A DNA stretch of 64,000 nucleotides from Bacillota bacterium. Its GTDB lineage: Bacteria > Bacillota > Clostridia > Lachnospirales > Lachnospiraceae. Positions 16,032-25,199 of this stretch are shown piece by piece. Location of the stretch: assembly GCA_023436225.1 (NCBI GenBank), contig JAEZKA010000076.1, forward strand, positions 1-64,000, read 5' to 3'. Position numbers and translations under genes: made by a program. Below the pieces are notes generated by a model, which saw only the letters and a list, made by a program, of their open reading frames with translations, searched no databases and had not been told where the DNA came from. The first letter of the stretch is position 1; every line of letters begins with the position of its first letter.

Positions 16032-18437
16032 AACAATATTTAGGATTCTGTTTGGTACATAGATTACCTTTACGATTGACTTACCCTCCAATGCAGCAAC
16101 AATCGCCGGTAGCTCCATTGCCTTAGGTTCTACCTCTTCCTGCTTCTCATTTAAAGCAATATTCAAGTTTGCCTTTACCTTTCCATTGATCTGAACTGCA
16201 ATTTCAACGGTATCTTCGATCGTTTTACTCTCATCGTATACCGGCCAGGACTGCTGATATACTCTGCTCTTCTCACCGATTAGCTGCCATAGCTCCTCCG
16301 TAACATGAGGTGCTACGGGATTCAGAAGAATTAACAAGGTCTTAAATTCGCCTTTGGTTACAGAGCCAGCCTTATAGAATTCATTTACCAGAGACATCAT
16401 TGCAGCAATTGCCGTATTATACTTCAAGTTCTCATAGTCAAAGCTCACCTTCTTAATCGTCTGGTGCATCTTTATTTCTAAGCCAGCAGAATACCCTTCT
16501 TCTTCGGTAACCGAATCCTTAAGCTTCCATACACGGTCGATGAATCGACGGCAACCCTTTACTCCTTCATTACTCCATGCCGCGCTTAAATCGAAGGCAC
16601 CGATGAACATCTCATAGGTACGTAGTGTATCTGCTCCAAACTCTTCGATAATCTCATCCGGATTTACCACGTTACCTCTGGACTTAGACATCTTCTCGCC
16701 GTTCTCACCAAGAATCATACCATGACTGGTTCTCTTCGCATAAGGCTCGGGAGTATTCACTAAGCCCTGATCATAGAGGAACTTATGCCAGAAACGGGAA
16801 TATAGCAGATGGAGTGTAGTATGCTCCATACCACCATTGTACCAGTCAACAGGCATCCAGTAATTCAATTCCTCCTTGCTGGCAAAGGCATCCTTGTTAT
16901 GAGGATCAATATATCTTAAGAAATACCAGGAGGAACCAGCCCATTGAGGCATCGTGTCAGTCTCTCTCTTCGCTTTCCCACCGCAGCAAGGACAGGTTGT
17001 CTCAACCCATTCCGTCATTGGTGCTAACGGTGATTCCCCATTATCCGTGGGCTCATAGCTCTCTACCTCGGGAAGCATCAATGGAAGCTCACTCTCAGGG
17101 AGCGGAACATAACCGCATTTCTCACAGTGAACAATCGGAATAGGCTCTCCCCAATATCTCTGGCGGGAGAATACCCAGTCACGAAGCTTATAGTTTACCT
17201 TCTTCGCACCAATTTCCTTTTCCTGCAACCAATCCAAGATCTTTTTCTTTGCATCGGCAACCTCAAGACCATTTAAGAAGCCTGAGTTAACCATCTTACC
17301 GGTACTGGTATTCGTATATGCTGCTTCCTCCACATTACCGCCTGCCACTACTTCGATAATCGGAAGGTTAAACTTCTTGGCAAAGTCCCAGTCTCGCTCA
17401 TCATGTCCGGGTACCGCCATGATCGCTCCGGTACCATAGGTCATTAAAACATAATCGGAGATCCAAATCGGAATCTCGTTACCATTTACAGGGTTGATTG
17501 CCATAAGTCCAGCGATCTGAACGCCACTCTTCTCTTTCACCAGCTCCGTTCTTTCAAAATCAGACTTCTTCGCAGCCTGCTCACGGTAGCTAATTAATTC
17601 CTCATAATTGGTTAACTCATCCTTATATTTATCGATCAGAGGATGCTCCGGAGAGATAACCATATAGGTTGCTCCAAATAAGGTATCCGGTCGTGTGGTA
17701 AATACTCTCAGACTGTCATCCTTTCCTGCTATTTTGAAATCTACCTCTGCACCAACCGAACGACCGATCCAGTTTACCTGGGATATTTTAATCTTATCAA
17801 TATAATTTACCATATCAAGATCATCAATGAGCTTATCGGCATATTCTGTAATCTTCAGCATCCACTGACTCTTAACCTTACGGACAACCTCACCGCCACA
17901 GCGCTCACAAACACCGCCGACAACCTCTTCATTGGCAAGGCCTACCTTACAGGAGGTACACCAGTTAATTGGCATCTCTGACTTATAAGCTAGTCCCTTC
18001 TTGAATAACTGTAAGAATATCCACTGGGTCCATTTATAGTAATTCGGGTCTGTTGTATTAATCTCTCTGTCCCAGTCAAAGGAATAACCAAGTGCCTTTA
18101 ACTGTTCGGTAAAACGCTCTACATTCTTCTTTGTTACGATCTTCGGATGAATATGGTTCTTTATTGCATAGTTCTCTGTCGGAAGTCCAAAAGCATCCCA
18201 GCCCATGGGATATAAAACATTGTAACCCTCCAGTCTTCTCTTTCTTGCAATAATATCAAGTGCCGTATAAGGCCTCGGATGTCCTACATGCAAGCCCTGC
18301 CCGGATGGATAAGGGAACTCTACCAATGCATAAAACTTAGGCTTTGACTTATCGGTACCTACCTTAAAGGCTTTTTCCTTCTCCCAAATCTCCTGCCACT
18401 TCTTCTCCACATCACTTGGTGAATAAAATTCACTCAT
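16023..18437 (-). CDS. leuS: Leucyl-tRNA synthetase
   Basis: The 804-residue class Ia synthetase charges tRNA-Leu with leucine in the cytoplasm. The ATP-binding HIGH-type motif is HVGH (residues 50-53) and the KMSKS loop is at 582-586. The CP1 editing domain is between them, including VFTTRPDTLFGATYMV and YGTGAIMAVPGHDERDWDF. Zinc-finger-like CxxC pairs are visible (WCTSCKVGLANEE, CERCG; and CEKCG, CPCCG). The length is standard for bacterial LeuRS. The gene is preceded by a leucine T-box leader with its own promoter. Confidence 0.98.
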   Translation of the reverse strand: MSEFYSPSDVEKKWQEIWEKEKAFKVGTDKSKPKFYALVEFPYPSGQGLHVGHPRPYTALDIIARKRRLEGYNVLYPMGWDAFGLPTENYAIKNHIHPKIVTKKNVERFTEQLKALGYSFDWDREINTTDPNYYKWTQWIFLQLFKKGLAYKSEMPINWCTSCKVGLANEEVVGGVCERCGGEVVRKVKSQWMLKITEYADKLIDDLDMVNYIDKIKISQVNWIGRSVGAEVDFKIAGKDDSLRVFTTRPDTLFGATYMVISPEHPLIDKYKDELTNYEELISYREQAAKKSDFERTELVKEKSGVQIAGLMAINPVNGNEIPIWISDYVLMTYGTGAIMAVPGHDERDWDFAKKFNLPIIEVVAGGNVEEAAYTNTSTGKMVNSGFLNGLEVADAKKKILDWLQEKEIGAKKVNYKLRDWVFSRQRYWGEPIPIVHCEKCGYVPLPESELPLMLPEVESYEPTDNGESPLAPMTEWVETTCPCCGGKAKRETDTMPQWAGSSWYFLRYIDPHNKDAFASKEELNYWMPVDWYNGGMEHTTLHLLYSRFWHKFLYDQGLVNTPEPYAKRTSHGMILGENGEKMSKSRGNVVNPDEIIEEFGADTLRTYEMFIGAFDLSAAWSNEGVKGCRRFIDRVWKLKDSVTEEEGYSAGLEIKMHQTIKKVSFDYENLKYNTAIAAMMSLVNEFYKAGSVTKGEFKTLLILLNPVAPHVTEELWQLIGEKSRVYQQSWPVYDESKTIEDTVEIAVQINGKVKANLNIALNEKQEEVEPKAMELPAIVAALEGKSIVKVIYVPNRILNIVVK

Positions 18438-18526
18438 CTTTAATAGCCTCCTTAAAATAATATAAAAACCACATCAGAATGAAGCTACAATAGAAACATA
18501 CTTTTGCACTCTCTATTGTCATGAAT

Positions 18527-18855
18527 AAAAAAACCCCCTCATCTCATAATCTAGAGACGAAGAGGTTCAAAATTCATTGAACTCAAATCCGCGGTACCAC
18601 TCTAGTCCATTGACTTTAAGCTAATATCAATGTCCTCATTCCATCTATAACGGGATGACCCGCTCCGCTTACTTATGTTCAGCCAGAGAGCTCCAAGGCG
18701 AGTTCAAAGTTCTTATCTGCCACCTTCCACCACCGATGACTCTCTGTTAAGACAGAACACTTCTACTACTCCTCTTCATTGCCATAATAGAATATGATAT
18801 TTCGATATTCAAGCAGTAACGATCATCTCGATCCATCTTGAAACGAATTAAGTTA
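18527..18855 (-). promoter_or_regulatory. Leucine T-box riboswitch leader of leuS
   Basis: On the minus strand, the conserved T-box antiterminator sequence TGGTACCGCGG lies at 18589-18599. A downstream terminator (18534-18565) ends in T7 (18527-18533). Upstream, Stem I elements GAAGAGGAGTAG, AGAGAG and GGTGGTGGAAGGTGG are present. GAACTCGCC provides a CTC leucine specifier codon at 18700-18702. Uncharged tRNA-Leu would stabilise the antiterminator and permit leuS transcription. Confidence 0.92.
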
Positions 18856-18883
18856 ATTCTAACATTTTTGTTCCTCTTGTCAA
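18856..18883 (-). promoter_or_regulatory. leuS promoter
   Basis: Minus-strand -35 TTGACA (18878-18883) and -10 TAGAAT (18856-18861) with a 16-base spacer, directly upstream of the T-box leader. Confidence 0.75.
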
Positions 18884-18903
18884 GTAAAATGTAACAAAAA
18901 GCG

Positions 18904-19944
18904 TTAGCCTCCGATTGTTACCCTATTCTTACCGCTATTCTTACTTAGGTACATAATCTCATCTGCTTTTTTAATCACATCATTGAGTGTCATGTACTCA
19001 TCCTGCTTGATGTATACTCCAATACTTACGGTAATCGAAATTGAAGCTTCATCATAGGATATCACTGTCTGTGCTATTTCCTTACGTATCGCTTCGACGC
19101 GCTGAAATACCTTATCATGATCCGTGAAGTTTTGGAAGAAAATAATAATCTCATCTCCGCCATATCTGGCAACAATATCATTGGCTCTGGTCGCCTTCTG
19201 TATCAGCTTTGAGACCGTCTTAAGGGCCTCATCTCCCATGGGATGACCATAAGTATCATTGATGCGTTTAAAATTGTCTAGGTCTACAATTGCGATACAG
19301 TAATTCTGCTCGGTAAGATTTGAGACTGTATTCAAGGTCTCAAAGAAATAACGCTTATTAAAGATATCCGTTAATCCATCATGGAAAGCACTGTCCCGAA
19401 TTCTCTTATATAAGAAATTATTCTCAATCGCAACACCGATGTGGTTGCCGATTAAAGATAAGAATACAGCGTGATCCTTCGAGAAATAATTCTTCTCCTT
19501 GTGTTGAATCAAAATAAAACCGATAAGACGATTATCCACCTTAACCGGCACACCCAGGCAGGAGTGAATTCCCGCTTCAGAATTCATCGTATCATAAAGG
19601 GGATGATCCACACTTATGATGAATTCCTCCTGATTATGCTTTGTTATAAGGTTCTTCTCAACCTCACTCTGATCCTCCTCAATATTCTGGGATACTGCCT
19701 CATAAAAATCATTTTCCTTGCGAATATAGATAGTAGAATGTTCTGCACCAAAGACACCAACCAACATATCATTGATTAAATTAAATAGATTCGGATCCTT
19801 AATATACTGATTTATATATTTACTTATCTCAAGAAGATTGGTAAACATGTCCAGCTTCTTTTCAAGCAATGTAACCTTCTGGGATAAGTTATATATCGTT
19901 TTTTCAGTAAATTCTTGATACTTCTCTAATTGATTGGTCTCCAT
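18904..19944 (-). CDS. GAF-GGDEF diguanylate cyclase
   Basis: The 346-residue protein has an N-terminal coiled coil (about 5-35), a GAF sensor domain (about 45-180) and a C-terminal GGDEF domain (about 185-346). The active-site loop is GGDEI (262-266), an accepted variant of GG(D/E)EF. The allosteric inhibitory RxxD site is RAND (253-256), five residues before the loop, so product-inhibited c-di-GMP synthesis is expected. There are no membrane helices, so it senses a cytoplasmic signal. GGAGAG lies upstream of the ATG. It stands alone on the minus strand; the GAF ligand is unknown. Confidence 0.92.
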   Translation of the reverse strand: METNQLEKYQEFTEKTIYNLSQKVTLLEKKLDMFTNLLEISKYINQYIKDPNLFNLINDMLVGVFGAEHSTIYIRKENDFYEAVSQNIEEDQSEVEKNLITKHNQEEFIISVDHPLYDTMNSEAGIHSCLGVPVKVDNRLIGFILIQHKEKNYFSKDHAVFLSLIGNHIGVAIENNFLYKRIRDSAFHDGLTDIFNKRYFFETLNTVSNLTEQNYCIAIVDLDNFKRINDTYGHPMGDEALKTVSKLIQKATRANDIVARYGGDEIIIFFQNFTDHDKVFQRVEAIRKEIAQTVISYDEASISITVSIGVYIKQDEYMTLNDVIKKADEIMYLSKNSGKNRVTIGG

Positions 19945-20210
19945 ATGGCTCTCTCCTTACCTCAAATTACAATAACCATAGATTATACAAGTTATAGGAT
20001 ATTATACAATCTTTCTGTTTTCTTAATTCGGTAATATTCAACTTTATTATAAAAAAATAGGAAAAATGTACTACTCATATCATTATTATAGCATTGATCA
20101 ATCAAAGATTCCAGTATTTTATTTCTTTATATAATATGTAATCTTCTCCAGTCTACTATACATTCCTATTCTATGGATCAGTCTGTGCCATCTTCGACGT
20201 ATTACTACTA

Positions 20211-21077
20211 TTATTCGATTATCTTTGGGTTTATCGTAGCTGTTTCAGAATTAACTACATTGTATATAGTGGATGATACAATAACAATTATCGCACCTAC
20301 TATAGCAATAGTGGAAATCATTTCTCCATAAAAAATCGCCGCCCAGATAGGATTGAGTATCGGTTCAATGGTTGATGTTAAGGATGCGCTGATCGGACTG
20401 ACCTTCTCCAGCCCCTTAGCGAGAAACACATATCCAAGGCCCATCTGAACCACTCCAAGTATAATAACCAATATAAAATTTTTAGGCGATAAATCTGTCT
20501 CTCTAATATAAGAAGGGATGAACACGATAAAACTAGCGAGCTGAGATAAAAGGATAGAGGATTCAAAATTGGCATCCTTTACCTTCTTCATCAGAAATAC
20601 CATTGCATATAAGATACCGGACAAAATGGCCAGAATATTTCCAATCTGTCCGGTTAAAGTTAATTGATCAAAGAAAAAGCATAAAATCCCTCCAAAAACA
20701 AAGGCACAGGTAATGATTGCTTTCCAATCCGGCTTATGCTTCCAGAAAACCCATAAGAATAGTATCAGAAATATTGGTTCTGTAAACTGTAGTACAATCG
20801 CATTTCCTGCTGAAGTTAATTTTGTCGCCATGACAAAGGTCAAATTCATTAACAGGTTACAAATCGCCCCAAGTATTACCACACGATTTATAACCAGCTT
20901 GTGGCCAATTTTCTTAAGATAGATAAACATAACCAGAAAAGCAAATATATTTCTGACACCATTGATGGTGAGGGACGACCAGGATATCATTTTAATCAAT
21001 ACACCTGCCAAACTAAAGCAAATGGCCGAGATTAATACATAGATGGTGCCAATATTGATTTTCCTTGTTACGTTCAT
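20211..21077 (-). CDS. EamA/DMT-family transporter
   Basis: A 288-residue integral membrane protein with ten helices arranged as two EamA repeats (about 10-138 and 150-275). The second repeat contains the typical ISASLTSTIEPILNPIWAAIFYGEMIS. The family exports metabolites such as amino acids; the substrate cannot be assigned here. Start 21077 is preceded by GGAGGAAGG; the frame to 21095 starts within that site. It is a monocistronic minus-strand gene. Confidence 0.88.
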   Translation of the reverse strand: MNVTRKINIGTIYVLISAICFSLAGVLIKMISWSSLTINGVRNIFAFLVMFIYLKKIGHKLVINRVVILGAICNLLMNLTFVMATKLTSAGNAIVLQFTEPIFLILFLWVFWKHKPDWKAIITCAFVFGGILCFFFDQLTLTGQIGNILAILSGILYAMVFLMKKVKDANFESSILLSQLASFIVFIPSYIRETDLSPKNFILVIILGVVQMGLGYVFLAKGLEKVSPISASLTSTIEPILNPIWAAIFYGEMISTIAIVGAIIVIVSSTIYNVVNSETATINPKIIE

Positions 21078-21171
21078 TATATCCTTCCTCCTCATTCGAG
21101 CTTGCTAATGGTATGAATTATAGCATTCTTTGGAGGAAAGTCAATTACCTTTATAATCAACAAGCATCCAC

Positions 21172-21984
21172 TTAGGATACGATATCATCCAATACTCCGA
21201 AGGTATAACCCATCTCCTCCCATTTGGTTAATAGCTCATCCAATATCTCTGAATTTGTTTTAGAGGTACTATGTAATAAGACGATTGCGCCGGGATGTAT
21301 CCTGCCCAGAAGCTTTTTAAAGGCTTGTTCTTTCGTGGGTTGCTTATCATTATACCAGTCTACATAAGCCAGGCTCCAGAAGAAGGTCTTATATCCCAGG
21401 TCCTTGGCCATCTTCAGATTATTGACACTATATTTACCCTGTGGAGGGCGGTAATACTTTGTCATCGGCTGTCCACAGACCTCCTCATAGGCCTTCTCTA
21501 GTTTTTCCAGTTCGTTCTGAAAAGCTGACTGAGTTGAGATACTTGACATATTCGGATGGGTATAGGTGTGATTTGCTACCTGATGTCCCTCCTCCAGCAT
21601 TCGCTTAACTAATTCCGGCTGGGTTGTTACATAATTACCGACTAGAAAGAAGGTTACCTTCACCTTATGTTTCTTTAAAGCATCCAGAATAGCCGGAGTA
21701 TAGCCGTTCTCATAGCCTGCATCAAAGGTAAGATAGATTACCTTTTGATTCGTATCTCCAATAAAGTAAGCATCGTATTTCTTAAGCTCCTGAGGAGTAG
21801 CCATACCACTCGGCGGCTGACCCTCTGCCCCGAACCCCAGCCCCCAGTTATCTGCTTCTGCCTCCATTAGTGTATCTTTTGCATAGGCATTTTCTAATAA
21901 TGCAATACCTCCTCCCAGAGAATATAGGAGTACAATGGCTAGCACAAGGATGATCCATCTTTTCTTTTTTAATATTTGTACCAT
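21172..21984 (-). CDS. Polysaccharide deacetylase, PdaA-like
   Basis: The 270-residue protein has an N-terminal signal or anchor helix (about 8-30), then a NodB deacetylase domain. Motif 1 reads TFDAGYENG (86-94), the PdaA-type variant of TFDDG. Motif 2 is HTYTHP (139-144; metal ligands His139 and His143). Motif 3 is YRPPQGKYS. PdaA-like enzymes deacetylate N-acetylmuramate on the way to muramic delta-lactam in spore cortex, so a spore-wall role is plausible. The ATG comes directly after the U-tract of a hairpin whose 3' arm contains the only ribosome site (AGAGGGG), so initiation may be blocked in the folded RNA. It lies 101 bases downstream of the thioredoxin gene. Confidence 0.88.
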   Translation of the reverse strand: MVQILKKKRWIILVLAIVLLYSLGGGIALLENAYAKDTLMEAEADNWGLGFGAEGQPPSGMATPQELKKYDAYFIGDTNQKVIYLTFDAGYENGYTPAILDALKKHKVKVTFFLVGNYVTTQPELVKRMLEEGHQVANHTYTHPNMSSISTQSAFQNELEKLEKAYEEVCGQPMTKYYRPPQGKYSVNNLKMAKDLGYKTFFWSLAYVDWYNDKQPTKEQAFKKLLGRIHPGAIVLLHSTSKTNSEILDELLTKWEEMGYTFGVLDDIVS

Positions 21985-22028
21985 AAAAAAACCCCTCTAG
22001 TATACGTTAATACAGTATATTAGAGGGG
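21985..22028 (-). terminator. trxA terminator overlapping the pdaA-like RBS
   Basis: Minus-strand stem CCCCCTCTAATATAC/GTATACTAGAGGGG (21992-22028) followed by T7 (21985-21991), which abuts the ATG at 21984. The 3' arm holds AGAGGGG, the only ribosome-site match for the next gene. Confidence 0.8.
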
Positions 22029-22085
22029 GCGTGTCTTCCATGACAATCTTCTTATTGTCAATCGCCAAATTATTATGTGATGTTA

Positions 22086-22397
22086 TTATGCCTCCAGCAT
22101 CTGAAGTATTTCAGCCTTTGGCTTGGTACCGACCGACTTTGTAACAACCTTGCCATTCTTGAAAACTAGAAGCGAGGGAATCGTCATGATGCGATAGCGC
22201 TCAGCTAAAGTCCCTTCTTCGTCTACATTCACCTTACATACCTTCACATCAGTAAGCTCTCCAGCTAATTCTTCGATGGTAGGTAACAGCATCCTACAGG
22301 GACCACACCAGGGAGCCCAGAAATCTACCAATACGGGAATATCAGAATTGATTACCTCTTGTTCAAATTCACTTGTCGTTAAATGTTTTGCGCTCAT
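22086..22397 (-). CDS. trxA: Thioredoxin
   Basis: A 103-residue thioredoxin with the active site WCGPC (residues 30-34) and the cis-proline segment MTIPSLLVF. It is a general cytoplasmic protein disulfide reductase. Start 22397 is placed 7 bases after AAGGAG; the in-frame ATG at 22403 is too close to that site. It is followed by a strong terminator that overlaps the next gene's ribosome site, so most transcripts should end after trxA. No thioredoxin reductase gene is in the window. Confidence 0.95.
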   Translation of the reverse strand: MSAKHLTTSEFEQEVINSDIPVLVDFWAPWCGPCRMLLPTIEELAGELTDVKVCKVNVDEEGTLAERYRIMTIPSLLVFKNGKVVTKSVGTKPKAEILQMLEA

Positions 22398-22739
22398 AGA
22401 CATTCTCCTTTATATATAATTATTTTTATTTTTATTTAATCATTCAGTAAATTCTTCACTCTTAACTGTGCTACAATTACTCATCGGAAACCCTAACATA
22501 GTTAATTGCTTATCTATCTTACATTGTTTACAATTCAATTTTATACAATTTCGCTCATTTCGTCAAGTACTTTCTCAAACTTAATATATCAACCTATGAC
22601 TCGTTGTATCAATAAAGTGGTTTTTATCATATTAATGCAATTTATAAAATTGGTAGCGTCCTCTTGGAAGTATAGGATTCGTTAAAAATCATATACTGAT
22701 AATAGAAAAACGATAGGTAACTAATTAAGGAAACCCATT

Positions 22740-22755
22740 AATTCACAGGTGAATT
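22740..22755. promoter_or_regulatory. Palindrome upstream of the CPC_1213 gene
   Basis: AATTCACAGGTGAATT has perfect 7-base arms around AG. A second hairpin (TTATGTGA/TCACATAA, 22762-22791) follows. They lie in the leader of the small gene at 22815 and may be an operator or 5'-UTR structure; the rest of 22398-22739 is AT-rich with nothing recognised. Confidence 0.4.
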
Positions 22756-22814
22756 TGTGCGTTATGTGAAATTTAAGATTTTCTCACATAAGGATCGCCG
22801 GTAACAAGAAAGGC

Positions 22815-22988
22815 ATGGTTAATATTATGAATGATAATAAAATGAGAAGCACTAAAAATCATAAGAAGGATGACGGGACCTTCCATTCCAAGCATATAAA
22901 GCATGATCCACAGGCGGAAAGTGCCAGAGCGGTATTCGGTTTAAAGGATAACAATCCCAAGAATAAAAGCAGTGATACCAGTCGTTAG
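22815..22988 (+). CDS. CPC_1213 family small protein
   Basis: A short gene of 57 residues (53 if the in-frame ATG at 22827 is used). The protein is basic and hydrophilic, with the family core GTFHSKHIKHDPQAESARA followed by VFGLKDNNPKNK. I recognise this as the CPC_1213 family of small Clostridia proteins of unknown function. AAGAAAGG lies only 1 base before the first ATG and 13 before the second, so the start is uncertain. The 5' sequence AGAAAGGCATGGTTA recurs before two other genes. A long terminator follows at 23018-23094. Confidence 0.75.
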   Translation: MVNIMNDNKMRSTKNHKKDDGTFHSKHIKHDPQAESARAVFGLKDNNPKNKSSDTSR

Positions 22989-23017
22989 CAAAGCTAGATG
23001 CAATGTTATTCCACACA

Positions 23018-23094
23018 AAAAGCCCTGTATAAGCTGACTCCTCGGTAAAGTTATTTTTCTATTCCGGGGAAAGTCTTTTATATCTAGGGCTTTT
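23018..23094 (+). terminator. Terminator after the CPC_1213 gene
   Basis: A long imperfect stem with AAAGCCCT and AGGGCTTTT ends and an inner CTCGG/CCGGG pairing, ending in TTTT. Confidence 0.7.
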
Positions 23095-23153
23095 CATTCA
23101 TATCTGGAAAAAGTTATTTAATTCAATGATCGATAATTGTGTCATTCTAATTC

Positions 23154-24071
23154 TTAGGGTAATACATTTCCTGCCGAACGATAAATTTCATACCATTCTT
23201 CTCTTGTAAGATAAATTTCTGATGCCTTAATGCAATCAATCAAACGATCTACGTTCATTGTTCCGGTCACCGGCTGCATATGTGCCGGATGTCTCAACAA
23301 CCACGCTATTGCAATCGTAGTATTCGTAACACCATACTTTCCTGCAATCTCATCAATTTTAGCATTCACTTCAGGAAATTTATCGTTATTTAAGAATACA
23401 CCCTCAAAAAATCCATATTGGAACGGCGACCAGGGTTGTATTGTTATATCATTCAGACGGCAATAATCAAGTATACTGCCATCTCGATTAATGGCAGCCT
23501 CATCTTCCATATTGACATGGATTCCGGCAGAAATCATGGTTGCATTGGTGATGCTAAGCTGAAGCTGATTTGCTATAATTGGCTGCTTCACATACTTCTT
23601 CAAAAGCTGTATCTGCATTGGATTCTGATTGGATACACCAAAGTTACGAACCTTACCGCTACTTTGAAGATGATCAAAGGCCTCTGCTACTTCCTCCGGT
23701 TCTACAAGAGCATCCGGGCGGTGTAATAGAAGCACATCCAGGTAATCCGTCCTCAATCGTTTTAAAATTCCATCCACACTACTTAAGATATGTTCCTTTG
23801 AGAAATCGAACATTCCCTTTCGGATGCCGCATTTCGACTGCAGAATTATCTTCTCTCTTATTGTTCCATTCATGTGAATCGCATCTGCAAATATCTCTTC
23901 ACAGGTTCCACCACCGTAAATATCTGCATGATCAAAGAAATTAGCACCGTTATCCAAGGCTGTCTGAACGAAGCGTTCTGCTTCCGGCTTTTCTAAACCA
24001 TTAATACGCATACATCCAACCGCCAAAACCGGTACCTCAAGCTGGGATGTCCCTAATTTCATAGTTCTCAT
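23154..24071 (-). CDS. Aldo/keto reductase
   Basis: A 305-residue TIM-barrel oxidoreductase. The catalytic Asp and Tyr lie in FFDHADIYGGG, the Lys in IILQSKCGI and the His in VLLLHRPD, matching the AKR tetrad. The NADPH-binding end is MQPVTGTMNVDRL. It is closest in feel to the YdhF-type group of bacterial AKRs; the physiological substrate is unknown. Start 24071 follows AAGGAGG at a spacing of 8. The reading to 24104 has no ribosome site. Monocistronic. Confidence 0.92.
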   Translation of the reverse strand: MRTMKLGTSQLEVPVLAVGCMRINGLEKPEAERFVQTALDNGANFFDHADIYGGGTCEEIFADAIHMNGTIREKIILQSKCGIRKGMFDFSKEHILSSVDGILKRLRTDYLDVLLLHRPDALVEPEEVAEAFDHLQSSGKVRNFGVSNQNPMQIQLLKKYVKQPIIANQLQLSITNATMISAGIHVNMEDEAAINRDGSILDYCRLNDITIQPWSPFQYGFFEGVFLNNDKFPEVNAKIDEIAGKYGVTNTTIAIAWLLRHPAHMQPVTGTMNVDRLIDCIKASEIYLTREEWYEIYRSAGNVLP

Positions 24072-24260
24072 ATTCTTATTCCTCCTTAATAAAACCTGCA
24101 ACATAATAGCTTGCTAAGCTGAATTATTACATAAGGCATAAAAGTCTATGATCCTGACTTTAAGTTAACATAATTCATCTCGCTTTTATATCCGACTCTC
24201 ATCGTTATACATGAATTATAGTCCTTAAACTTAACTTTAAGTCAATATAAATCGTATATG

Positions 24261-24325
24261 ATCTTAGTAAATTATCTTAGTAATTTATCGTAGTAAATTA
24301 TCATCGCAAATAATCGTCATATATT
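24261..24325. repeat. Five degenerate 13-bp tandem repeats
   Basis: Exactly 65 bases divide into ATCTTAGTAAATT, ATCTTAGTAATTT, ATCGTAGTAAATT, ATCATCGCAAATA and ATCGTCATATATT. They lie between the aldo/keto reductase promoter region and the end of the YgiD-like gene. No other feature is recognised in 24072-24354. Confidence 0.7.
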
Positions 24326-24354
24326 ATGGTATATGGTACGTATTATTCTCGTAA

Positions 24355-25122
24355 CTATTGAAACAGATAACCGGTCATCGATAAAGAGCCCAGAATACAG
24401 GAATCATTAAATACTTTCACCGTATCACCCTGTTCTGTGGCACCTAATACATATAGTAACGGATCAAAATGCTCCGGAGTAAAAAATGCTATTTTAGAGG
24501 CCTTACCTGACTGCTCATAATGAATAACCTTCTGATGATTCCCTTCTAGAATAGCCTCCTTGATATAATTATCAAATTCCTCGGCCCAGGGATATCCTCC
24601 CTCCAGCTCCCAGTTGATTTTAGCTAGGTTATGGACAACATTGCCGCTGCCAAGCACTAACACCCCCTGCTCCCGTAATGAGCAAAGCTTCTGTCCCAGT
24701 CTATAATGTTCCTCTGGACCCAGCCTTCGATCAATACTAAGTTGATATACGGGGATGTCTGCTTTCGGGAACATATGACATAGCACCGACCAGGTTCCGT
24801 GGTCAATACCCCAGCTATTATCGATCGTTATATCCCCGGGAAGCACATCCATAGTAATATGAGCAAATTCAGGTGATCCTAATGTCGGATATTTTAGCTC
24901 ATATAGCGCTCTGGGAAAGCCATACATATCATAAATCTGTTTGGGATGCAATTCATCACAAATCCTTACTCCATCGGTGAACCAATGAGCCGAAACTGAT
25001 AATATTGCTTTTGGCTTGGGTAAATTCTCACCAATACGAACCCAGCTTTGGGTGAAGGCATTATCCTCAATCGCATTCATCGGTGACCCATGCCCAATGA
25101 ATAGAACAGGCATTTTACTCAT
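24355..25122 (-). CDS. ygiD: LigB-type extradiol dioxygenase, YgiD-like
   Basis: The 255-residue enzyme belongs to the class III extradiol (LigB) superfamily, YgiD/4,5-DOPA dioxygenase branch. Metal-binding and active-site His residues lie in FIGHGSPMNAI, VSAHWFTDG and DHGTWSVLCHMFP, in the expected order. In E. coli YgiD opens DOPA; the natural role in an anaerobe-like gut or soil bacterium is unclear, since the family reaction needs O2. GAAAGGAGAAAAAGG lies upstream of the ATG. Single gene. Confidence 0.9.
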   Translation of the reverse strand: MSKMPVLFIGHGSPMNAIEDNAFTQSWVRIGENLPKPKAILSVSAHWFTDGVRICDELHPKQIYDMYGFPRALYELKYPTLGSPEFAHITMDVLPGDITIDNSWGIDHGTWSVLCHMFPKADIPVYQLSIDRRLGPEEHYRLGQKLCSLREQGVLVLGSGNVVHNLAKINWELEGGYPWAEEFDNYIKEAILEGNHQKVIHYEQSGKASKIAFFTPEHFDPLLYVLGATEQGDTVKVFNDSCILGSLSMTGYLFQ

Positions 25123-25199
25123 ATCCTTTTTCTCCTTTCTTATCTCAAACCACTATCTCTAATAGTGATGATATCCCAAAATAATTCACCACAAATTTA

